Shown here: piece after piece, positions 1 to 5,998 of the stretch
Layout of the letters: the number at the start of each line of letters is the position of its first letter
Numbering within the stretch: position 1 is the stretch's first letter
Assembly (NCBI GenBank): GCA_002309335.1
Contig: DBXH01000018.1
Coordinates: 44,066 to 56,011 of the forward strand
DNA from: Bacteroidales bacterium UBA1217
GTDB lineage: Bacteria > Bacteroidota > Bacteroidia > Bacteroidales > P3
Reading direction: 5' to 3'
DNA: 11,946 nucleotides
Notes under the pieces: generated by a model
Seen by the model: only the letters and a program-made list of their open reading frames with translations
Database searches by the model: none
What the model was told of the DNA's origin: nothing
Made by a program: the position numbers and the translations under genes

Positions 1-141
1 CTTTCAGGATGCAGCTCGGCCAATATTGACTGCAGCAAATATATAGAGATGGAGCTGAGCGGCACGAGCAAAATCTCATATTCTGGCAATCCAAAAACAA
101 ACTTTTCGGCATCACGAACCGCCAAAATTGAGCATAAATAA
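1..141 (+). CDS. C-terminal end of a GIN/DUF2807-like (putative adhesin head) protein, partial
   Basis: An open frame runs from the first base to a TAA stop at 139-141 and encodes the last 46 residues of a protein whose start lies outside the window. The tail contains the pieces SGCSSANID and ELSGTSKISYSGNP. Alternating short Ser/Gly-rich beta strands of this kind ending in a SGxSKxxYSGNP-like motif are what I know from the C-terminus of GIN domains (DUF2807, 'putative auto-transporter adhesin head'), common in exported proteins of Bacteroidota. The stop codon touches the following hairpin, as expected for a gene end. The gene converges on the minus-strand block. The family assignment rests on about 45 residues and recall of the motif, so it is moderate; the existence of the coding end is more secure. 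Confidence 0.65.
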   Translation, partial: LSGCSSANIDCSKYIEMELSGTSKISYSGNPKTNFSASRTAKIEHK

Positions 142-174
142 ACCTGTCTTGCGCCGAACGGCGCAAGACAGGTT
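141..174 (-). terminator. Intrinsic terminator hairpin between convergent genes, probably bidirectional
   Basis: AACCTGTCTTGCGCC (141-155) and GGCGCAAGACAGGTT (160-174) form a perfect 15-bp stem with a GAAC loop. Read on the minus strand the stem is followed by TATTTATG, a weak U-rich tail, 24 bp past the stop of the peptidase gene, so it fits the end of the minus-strand block. On the plus strand it begins at the last base of the stop codon of the gene ending at 141 but is not followed by a T run. It may serve both genes. Confidence 0.8.
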
Positions 175-197
175 AGGATAGTAGTTACGCGATATAT

Positions 198-1049
198 CTA
201 CAGCGTGTTGTAGGCAGGCGTGAAGGTGTCGCCCTTGCTCATATCGCCTGTGGATAGGCCTTTCTTGAGCCAGCGCATACGCTGGGCGGAGGTGCCGTGG
301 GTGAACGATTCGGGAGTGGCATAACCGCGGGCGTTTTTCTGCAGGTAGTCGTCGCCAATCTTCTGGGCGGCATTGATAGCCTCCTCAAGGTCACCATCCT
401 CGAGCGAGCCGAACATCTTGTTCTCGTGATATCCCCATACACCGGCATAGAAATCGGCAAGGAGCTCGATACGTACACTGATTTTGTTTTTCTCGGTTTC
501 GGACACTTGCGCCATCTTGCTGTGGGCTTCGCCAAGCACGCCAAGCAGATGCTCCACGTGGTGTCCAACCTCGTGGGCAATCACGTAAGCGTAGGCGAAA
601 TCGCCACCTGCGCCAAGCGACTTGGGCATCTCGTTGAAGAAATCGAGGTCGAGGTAGACACACTGGTCGGCCGAGCAATAGAAAGGTCCCATCGAGGAAC
701 TTGCGCTGCCGCATCCGCTCTGCACGCTTCCGTGGAAGAGCACCAGCTTAGGAGGCTTGTAGGTGCGCCCCATACGTTTGAACTCTGCCGTCCAGACATC
801 CTCGGTACTGGCAAGGATTTTGAGTGCAAAATCCTCAAATTCTTTTTCCTGCTCGGTGGCTACATACTCCGTATTTTCAGTAGTCTGGCTGCCGAGTTGC
901 TGCAACGCCTCCGACGGGTCACCACCCATAAAGAGTGCGAAAAGAACAGCGATAAGTGCGCCGCCGATGCCGACGCCGCCAGCTATCTTGCCGCCTTTGC
1001 CACGGCGGTCTTCCACATTGGTACTTTTTCTTCTGCCTGATAAATCCAT
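198..1049 (-). CDS. ypfJ: Neutral zinc metallopeptidase, YpfJ family, membrane-anchored
   Basis: The 283-residue product has a basic N-terminus, one hydrophobic segment at about residues 22-42 that should anchor it in the inner membrane, and a catalytic domain outside. Visible motifs are GPFYCSADQCVYLD (121-134), the zinc-binding HEVGH (159-163) and ELLADFYAG (195-203), whose Glu195 is the likely third zinc ligand. This order matches the putative neutral zinc metallopeptidase family (PF04228), as does the length. The natural substrate of the family is not established. It is the last gene of the minus-strand block: its ATG lies 20 bp after the prmA stop, within a leader made of the same pyrimidine-rich repeat (on the mRNA strand) that precedes prmA, and the terminator at 141-174 follows. 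The fold assignment is secure; the symbol is by family resemblance only. Confidence 0.9.
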   Translation of the reverse strand: MDLSGRRKSTNVEDRRGKGGKIAGGVGIGGALIAVLFALFMGGDPSEALQQLGSQTTENTEYVATEQEKEFEDFALKILASTEDVWTAEFKRMGRTYKPPKLVLFHGSVQSGCGSASSSMGPFYCSADQCVYLDLDFFNEMPKSLGAGGDFAYAYVIAHEVGHHVEHLLGVLGEAHSKMAQVSETEKNKISVRIELLADFYAGVWGYHENKMFGSLEDGDLEEAINAAQKIGDDYLQKNARGYATPESFTHGTSAQRMRWLKKGLSTGDMSKGDTFTPAYNTL

Positions 1050-1053
1050 AATC

Positions 1054-1074
1054 TTAAAGGGTTTAAGGGTTAAA
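1054..1074. repeat. Short AAGGGTT-type repeat between prmA and the peptidase gene
   Basis: The gap between prmA and the metallopeptidase gene consists largely of TTAAAGGGTTTAAGGGTTAA-type sequence, two to three copies of an AAGGGTT motif. It matches the unit of the longer array at 1921-2000 and occupies the same position, directly before the start of the next gene. Confidence 0.7.
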
Positions 1075-1918
1075 TATTATTGAGTTTTATTAATTTAAGT
1101 GCTGTCCATTCGTTGCGTGAACGTTGCTGTACAAGACGCAACGAGAGGCTTTCCGCCTTTTCTTGCAGAGTATCGACATCGTGCTCGTAGAATCCGCTAA
1201 GCAACAAGGTGCCTCCAGCTTTCAACACTCTGGCGTATGCCGACATATCGCGAAGGAGGATATTGCGGTTGATGTTGGCGAGGATGATGTCGAAATGTTT
1301 GTCAGTTGTAAGCAGCGATGCATCGCCCAGCAAAGCGTTGACTTCGACACCGTTGCGCTGGAAATTCTCCTGTGCGTTGCGGAACGCCCATTCGTCGACA
1401 TCGATGGCTTCGACATACGAGGCTCCTTTCTTGGCCGCAAGTATGGCAAGCACACCCGTTCCACTGCCCATATCCAACACACGTCGCCCTTCGACGGGTT
1501 CGTTTTCGAGCAATGAGAGCATCAAATAAGTCGTGGCGTGATGGGCAGTGCCGAACGACATTTTGGGCTCAATCTCAATCTCGTACTTCACATCGTCGCG
1601 ATGGGGATGGAACGGAGCGCGCACCCAGCAGAAGTTTTCGACGAGCACAGCTTGATGCTGACGTTCCCACTCTTCGTTGTAGTCTTTGTCGGGCAGATCC
1701 TGAACTGAAAAGCTGATTTTAACATCCATCTGTTTCAATTCATCAAGCGTCTGCTCAAGGAACTCTTTATCGAACGCTTCTGTAGGCACGTATGCCTTCA
1801 AGCCCTGCGGGATCTCGCTGAAACTGTCATACGGTCCTTCGTCGCCGAGATTATAGATGAGTATGTCGCGAAAAGGCTCAAGCTTTGACAATGATATGGT
1901 TACTTCGGTGTATTTCAT
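1070..1918 (-). CDS. prmA: Ribosomal protein L11 methyltransferase
   Basis: PrmA uses S-adenosylmethionine to methylate amino groups of ribosomal protein L11. The 282-residue product has an N-terminal L11-recognition domain (about 1-100) and a C-terminal Rossmann methyltransferase domain. Diagnostic motifs are SFGTAHHATT (121-130), a version of the PrmA-specific G-T-x-H-x-T-T motif, the SAM-binding LDMGSGTGVLAI (148-159), the acidic residue after beta 2 in AIDVDE (171-176), and DIILANINRNIL (210-221) in the catalytic loop position. Length is normal for the family. The ATG lies two bases downstream of a repeat that is almost purely C and T with short A runs on the mRNA strand, so there is no Shine-Dalgarno motif. 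It lies between truA and the peptidase, co-directional with both. Assignment is secure. Confidence 0.95.
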   Translation of the reverse strand: MKYTEVTISLSKLEPFRDILIYNLGDEGPYDSFSEIPQGLKAYVPTEAFDKEFLEQTLDELKQMDVKISFSVQDLPDKDYNEEWERQHQAVLVENFCWVRAPFHPHRDDVKYEIEIEPKMSFGTAHHATTYLMLSLLENEPVEGRRVLDMGSGTGVLAILAAKKGASYVEAIDVDEWAFRNAQENFQRNGVEVNALLGDASLLTTDKHFDIILANINRNILLRDMSAYARVLKAGGTLLLSGFYEHDVDTLQEKAESLSLRLVQQRSRNEWTALKLIKLNNI

Positions 1919-1920
1919 TT

Positions 1921-2000
1921 GAAGGTTTTAAGGGGTGAAAAGGTTGAAAGGGTTGAAAAGGTTTTAAAGGTTGAAAGGGTTTTAAAGGGTTAAAGGGGGG
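1921..2000. repeat. Degenerate 9-10 bp tandem repeat in the truA-prmA gap
   Basis: Almost the whole 89-bp gap is built of units such as GAAAGGGTT, GAAAAGGTT, TTAAAGGTT and TTTAAAGGGTT, about eight copies with a period of 9-10 bp. On the transcribed (minus) strand it reads as CCCTTTCAACCTTTT-like sequence without a purine-rich ribosome binding site and ends two bases before the prmA ATG. No promoter box is visible in it. Confidence 0.85.
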
Positions 2001-2007
2001 TATATTT

Positions 2008-2757
2008 TTAGTTCTGTATTTTATATTTTTCCCAATCGTAAGCGACATTGGTGAGGAATAAACCCTGGGCGGGCATTGAGACACCTGCGGCACAGCGGTT
2101 TTTCTTTTCAATGATGGTACGCAGACCGTTGATATCGAGTTTGCCGCGCCCCACGTCGAGGAGGGTCCCCGTTACGGAACGCACCATATTGCGCAGGAAG
2201 CGGTTGGATGTTATGGTGAACACCAGCATCTCCCCTTCCCTGCTCCATTGCGCCTCTGTGAGGTGACAGATATTGGTCTTGTTGTCGGTGTGCAGCTTGG
2301 CAAAGCTCGTAAAATCATCATATTGCATCAGCACCTTGGCGGCTTCGTTCATAGCATCGAGGTCGGGGTTGAAGTAGATGCGGTTATAGAGCCCCTGCGA
2401 GAAAGGCAGGCGTGAAGTGGAGACATGGTATTGATAGGTGCGCGAGAGGGCGCTGAAACGGGCATGGAAGTTGTCTACGACAGGAAAGATGCCGAAGATG
2501 GCAATGTCGGGCGGGAGGAAACTGTTGAGTTTGAAAACCAGATTATCTGCCAACGGTGTCTGAAGGTCGAAATGAGCGTAGAAGTCGGATGCGTGAACGC
2601 CAGTGTCGGTACGGCCGCAACCCACAATAGCCACAGGAGTGCGGAGCAAGGTGGAGAGCGCCGTCTCGAGAGTCTGCTGGACGGTGGGGAGGTCGGGCTG
2701 GGTTTGCCAGCCGCAGTAGTTGGCTCCGTTGTATGCTAGATGGATGGCGTAACGCAT
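2008..2757 (-). CDS. truA: tRNA pseudouridine(38-40) synthase
   Basis: TruA isomerises uridines at positions 38-40 of the tRNA anticodon arm to pseudouridine. The 249-residue product carries the family signature GCGRTDTGVHA (46-56), with Asp51 as the catalytic nucleophile, the N-terminal YNGANYCGWQTQ (9-20), the conserved SRTYQY segment (105-110) with the active-site tyrosine, and NRFLRNMVRSVTGTLLDVGRG-like sequence near the C-terminus. Length is typical. Its start codon lies 15 bp after the stop of the lipoprotein gene, which suggests co-transcription. After its stop comes the repeat array that separates it from prmA. Nothing is missing and the assignment is secure. Confidence 0.96.
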   Translation of the reverse strand: MRYAIHLAYNGANYCGWQTQPDLPTVQQTLETALSTLLRTPVAIVGCGRTDTGVHASDFYAHFDLQTPLADNLVFKLNSFLPPDIAIFGIFPVVDNFHARFSALSRTYQYHVSTSRLPFSQGLYNRIYFNPDLDAMNEAAKVLMQYDDFTSFAKLHTDNKTNICHLTEAQWSREGEMLVFTITSNRFLRNMVRSVTGTLLDVGRGKLDINGLRTIIEKKNRCAAGVSMPAQGLFLTNVAYDWEKYKIQN

Positions 2758-2772
2758 TTTTGGTTGAGAGTT

Positions 2773-4011
2773 TTATTCTGTTTCTTCCACTGCGGGGATT
2801 GGTGAAATAAGATTGCGCATCTCGTCGATGATGAGCATTCGATACATCTGCTGCGAAGTATCTGTGAAAAGGTCCTTATTATTCTTGTAGTTCTCTTTCT
2901 GATAATCGGAGGCTCGGTCAAATAAATTGTTGGCCACCGCCTTTTTTATCTCGTCGAGTGTCATTTTGCCAGCTTCGTATGATACTTTCTGCTTGTCGGA
3001 TAAATACTTGGCAATTCTTTCATAGTACTTATCTTCTAGCAAATGAGTCTCTTCGTTGTAATGCTCATCCAGTTCGGGTAAGTTGACCCAGCCGGTAATT
3101 GTGGTTTCCAGCAGTGCTATCTTCTTCTTGCTCTTGTCGGTATAGTAGCCAAGATAGGCGTGACAAGGTTCAACGAAAATAATGGGCATAAGACCCACTT
3201 TGCGCATAATGGACGAGAAGAAGACACAGGCGTCGATGCAGTTGGCCTGACGGTTGCGATAGACATCGTCGAAGAAGCGGATATACTGTGAGTTGGTCTT
3301 CTTCGAGCCATTGGAGGTGCAGGTTATCGACGAATAGGAAAGTCCACGGCTGAGGGCATAATACCAAATGGCACGCATCTGATTTTCAACCTTTTTCTCA
3401 TTCCGTGAACCATCGAAAATGCTCACTAATCCCTGGTTGAGAATTTCGCTAAGTATACCGTCAATTTTTGGATGGTCCTCATTGACGTATGCAGCAAACA
3501 GCCAGCGATAGTCGTGGTAGCGTCCGTCTCTGCCAATCAACGACATAAGGCATTCGTTTGTAGGACGGTAGTTGAGTCTAATATTCTTCACGCCTACCTC
3601 TTCGTCGTTGATATAGCAAGTGAAAGTGAGGTCAATAATTCCCTGATGGCGCATACTATACATATTCTGGAACTTCCACTTGATGACTGGAGCGAAAGTA
3701 TAGCGTACACCTTTTTTAGGGAGAGTTTCCTGCGTGATACTCACATAGTTGAGTGCGGTGGAATCGGCCACGATACGCATCAAAGCGTTGTTCTGCGGAG
3801 CCACAACGCTGACGCTAAACAGGGTGTCCATATCGTTGCCGCGATAGTTGGCAAGTGCAAGAAGCATAGATGGATAAAGCACATTGTCAAAATCCTCGTT
3901 ATAGGAGGCCTGAAAATCGACACTTTTGGCATCAATCGTCTTTTTTATTGAAATTTTGTTGCAAGACACAAGCAACAACACAAAGGCTAATATCACTGAG
4001 TATCTACTCAT
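2773..4011 (-). CDS. Lipoprotein with a transglutaminase-like cysteine-histidine domain
   Basis: The 412-residue product starts with a short signal peptide ending in the lipobox LVSC, so Cys17 should be lipidated and the protein anchored to a membrane facing outward. The middle contains NRQANCIDACVFFSSIMRK (253-271), VEPCHAYLGYY (280-290) and ALLETTITGW (299-308). Cys258, His284 and Glu302 are spaced as in the transglutaminase-like superfamily, where Cys, His and an acidic residue form a papain-like triad. Residues 219-230 (ALSRGLSYSSIT) lie just ahead of this core, and the N-terminal 200 residues look like beta-rich exported sequence with no family I recognise. It could be a protease, an amidase or a non-catalytic binding protein; the substrate is unknown. 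It sits between the transporter (21-bp gap) and truA (15-bp gap), which gives no clear functional clue. Confidence 0.75.
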   Translation of the reverse strand: MSRYSVILAFVLLLVSCNKISIKKTIDAKSVDFQASYNEDFDNVLYPSMLLALANYRGNDMDTLFSVSVVAPQNNALMRIVADSTALNYVSITQETLPKKGVRYTFAPVIKWKFQNMYSMRHQGIIDLTFTCYINDEEVGVKNIRLNYRPTNECLMSLIGRDGRYHDYRWLFAAYVNEDHPKIDGILSEILNQGLVSIFDGSRNEKKVENQMRAIWYYALSRGLSYSSITCTSNGSKKTNSQYIRFFDDVYRNRQANCIDACVFFSSIMRKVGLMPIIFVEPCHAYLGYYTDKSKKKIALLETTITGWVNLPELDEHYNEETHLLEDKYYERIAKYLSDKQKVSYEAGKMTLDEIKKAVANNLFDRASDYQKENYKNNKDLFTDTSQQMYRMLIIDEMRNLISPIPAVEETE

Positions 4012-4032
4012 TGCACTTCTGTATTTAATGTA

Positions 4033-5391
4033 TTAGTTGAAGAGTCCGCTAATAAGCACCACGAGAAGGGCTATAGGTGCCACAAAGCGCACGAGGAAGT
4101 AATAGAAAACGTTGAAATAGCCTACCTTAACGGTTCCGTGATTGGAGAGCTCGTCAACGATGTCCTCTTTCCTCATAAACCAGCCAAAGAAGATGATTGT
4201 CATCAATGCGCATACCGGCGGCAAAATTGTACCAGTCAATTTATCAAGCAGTTCGAACAACTGCATTCCACCAAGCTTGAAACCGCTCCATATACCGTCG
4301 CCGAAGGAGAACGAGGCTGCAACAGCCAACAGAACTACGGCTGCAGACATCAATATAGCCGAAGCTGTACGACCGACCTTTTCGCTCGAGAGCCATTGCG
4401 TAAGCGCTTCAAGCAAAGATATGGCCGAAGTCAACGCTGCCAACGCAAGCAACAGGAAGAAAACAATTGAGAAGACTCGTCCAACGGCACCCAACGAATT
4501 GAAAACCATAGGCAGTACTTGATAAACAAGTCCAGGACCGCCGGTGGGATCCTGACCGCATGCAAACACAGCCGGGAATATAGCAATACCAGATAGTACG
4601 GCAATAGCAAAGTCGCAAACGGTTATCCACACCGACGTCTTCAAAATATTGTCATCCTTAGGCAGGTAAGAGCCATAAACAATCATAACACCCATACCGA
4701 CAGAGAGCGAGAAGAGCGCCTGTCCCAATGCAGCCAGGATGCCTTCGCCCGTCAATTTGGTAAAGTCGGGCTGGAAGAGATAGGCTACACCTTTTGAAGC
4801 ACCGTCGAGAGTTAGCGAACGTACACATAACACAAGGAGCAGCACCACAAGTATGGGCATCAGCAATTTAGAGACTCGTTCGATACCTTTCTCAACTCCA
4901 CCAATGATGACCAAAGTAGTAAGAATCAGAAATAAGCCAATAAAAATTACCGGACGTAATGCAGAGGAGGCAAACTCGCTGAAATGCAGACCAAAATCGC
5001 CGTCGGCAATACCGGCTAGAGTTCCCGTTAGCGACTCCCAGAAATAGTTTGTCGTCCAACCCGAGATAACAAGGTAGATGGCTAATATCAGAAAACAGGT
5101 TACAAGTCCCGCCACACCTACGAACTTCCATCCCGGACGATGCGGGATAAGTTTAGGATATGCCTTAACCGAATCCTCGCCAGTACGACGGCCAATAACG
5201 AATTCGCTCATCATCAGAATCATACCGATAAGAAACACAAAGCATATATAAACCAGCAGAAAGGCTCCGCCTCCATATTTGCCACATATATATGGGAAAC
5301 GCCAAATGTTTCCGAGTCCCACGGCAGAACCCGCCGCCGCCATTATCGCTCCAAAAGAGCTACTGAATCCTTCTCCTGTACTTGTAGACAT
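4033..5391 (-). CDS. Sodium-dependent transporter, neurotransmitter:sodium symporter (NSS/SNF) family
   Basis: NSS proteins (TC 2.A.22) import amino acids or related solutes with sodium across the inner membrane. The 452-residue product shows about 11 membrane segments: 13-35, 42-67, 90-117, 146-165, 176-193, 216-240, 254-277, 303-330, 342-362, 380-406 and 423-451. TM1 carries AAGSAVGLGNIWRFPY (19-34), the signature that supplies sodium and substrate contacts through its unwound middle, and TM6 carries FSLSVGMGVMIVYGSYL (227-243). Eleven helices and about 450 residues match the short bacterial branch typified by the amino-acid transporter MhsT rather than 12-helix LeuT. Substrate cannot be read from sequence; amino acids are most likely. 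The ATG follows AGAGAG and lies 11 bp after the ruvC stop. Confidence 0.93.
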   Translation of the reverse strand: MSTSTGEGFSSSFGAIMAAAGSAVGLGNIWRFPYICGKYGGGAFLLVYICFVFLIGMILMMSEFVIGRRTGEDSVKAYPKLIPHRPGWKFVGVAGLVTCFLILAIYLVISGWTTNYFWESLTGTLAGIADGDFGLHFSEFASSALRPVIFIGLFLILTTLVIIGGVEKGIERVSKLLMPILVVLLLVLCVRSLTLDGASKGVAYLFQPDFTKLTGEGILAALGQALFSLSVGMGVMIVYGSYLPKDDNILKTSVWITVCDFAIAVLSGIAIFPAVFACGQDPTGGPGLVYQVLPMVFNSLGAVGRVFSIVFFLLLALAALTSAISLLEALTQWLSSEKVGRTASAILMSAAVVLLAVAASFSFGDGIWSGFKLGGMQLFELLDKLTGTILPPVCALMTIIFFGWFMRKEDIVDELSNHGTVKVGYFNVFYYFLVRFVAPIALLVVLISGLFN

Positions 5392-5402
5392 CTCTCTATG
5401 TT

Positions 5403-5996
5403 TTAGTTAATTATTTCCGGATTGTTTGAAACAAAATCGGCCCAAGCTTTGCGCCTCGATTTTGTGGGTTTCTTAGTTTTTACACTCAATTGTTCCCTGA
5501 CTTCCGCCAAAGGATTTGAACGTTCTATGAAGCAGGTATAAGCCACTGCCAATGCATCTGTCGCGTCGAGATAGCGAGGTTCGTCGGGAAACTGCATAAG
5601 AGAACGCAACATCATCTCAACCTGCTGTTTGCTTGCCAACCCATTGCCTGTAACTGTTTGTTTTATAGTTGTCGGTTCATATTCCGAGAACGACAAATCA
5701 CGACTCATCGCTGCGGCTATTGCAACACCTTGCGCCCGTCCAAGCTTAAGCATCGACTGGACATTTTTGCCGAAAAAAGGAGCCTCGATAGCCAAATGGT
5801 CGGGATGGAAAGTATCGATAATCCTGACGGTAGAATCATATATCTTGCGGATGCGGAGATTAAAATCGGCTATCTGCCTAAGATACAGCACATCGAGTAC
5901 AACGACATTGGGTTTGCCGTCCACTATTTCCAGAACGCTGTAACCCAAAATCCTAGTACCGGGGTCTATACCTAATATAATTTTCTCCACTCCCAT
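5403..5996 (-). CDS. ruvC: Crossover junction endodeoxyribonuclease RuvC
   Basis: RuvC resolves Holliday junctions by symmetric nicking, working with RuvAB in recombinational repair. The 197-residue product contains ILGIDPGTRILGYSVL (7-22) with catalytic Asp11, LAIEAPFFGKN (68-78) with Glu71, and LDATDALAVAYT (143-154) with Asp144 and Asp147, which together form the four-acidic-residue active site. Residues from about 160 to 197 form a Lys/Arg-rich tail, so the protein is somewhat longer than the usual 160-190. I chose the ATG at 5996: an in-frame TTG at 6017 would overlap polA, while the ATG follows GGAGG at a suitable distance and lies two bases after the polA stop, indicating translational coupling. 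Genes for RuvA and RuvB are not in the window. Assignment is secure. Confidence 0.94.
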   Translation of the reverse strand: MGVEKIILGIDPGTRILGYSVLEIVDGKPNVVVLDVLYLRQIADFNLRIRKIYDSTVRIIDTFHPDHLAIEAPFFGKNVQSMLKLGRAQGVAIAAAMSRDLSFSEYEPTTIKQTVTGNGLASKQQVEMMLRSLMQFPDEPRYLDATDALAVAYTCFIERSNPLAEVREQLSVKTKKPTKSRRKAWADFVSNNPEIIN

Positions 5997-5998
5997 TT

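Noticed and set aside
297..1040. Plus-strand open frame (247 codons) opposite the metallopeptidase
   Set aside because: Shadow of a gene with an intact HEXXH motif and third zinc ligand; no domain or start signal on this strand.
1878..2111. 77-codon minus-strand frame with PFQPF repeats
   Set aside because: It is the conceptual translation of the 9-bp repeat between truA and prmA and overlaps both genes; the three-residue periodicity follows from the DNA repeat.
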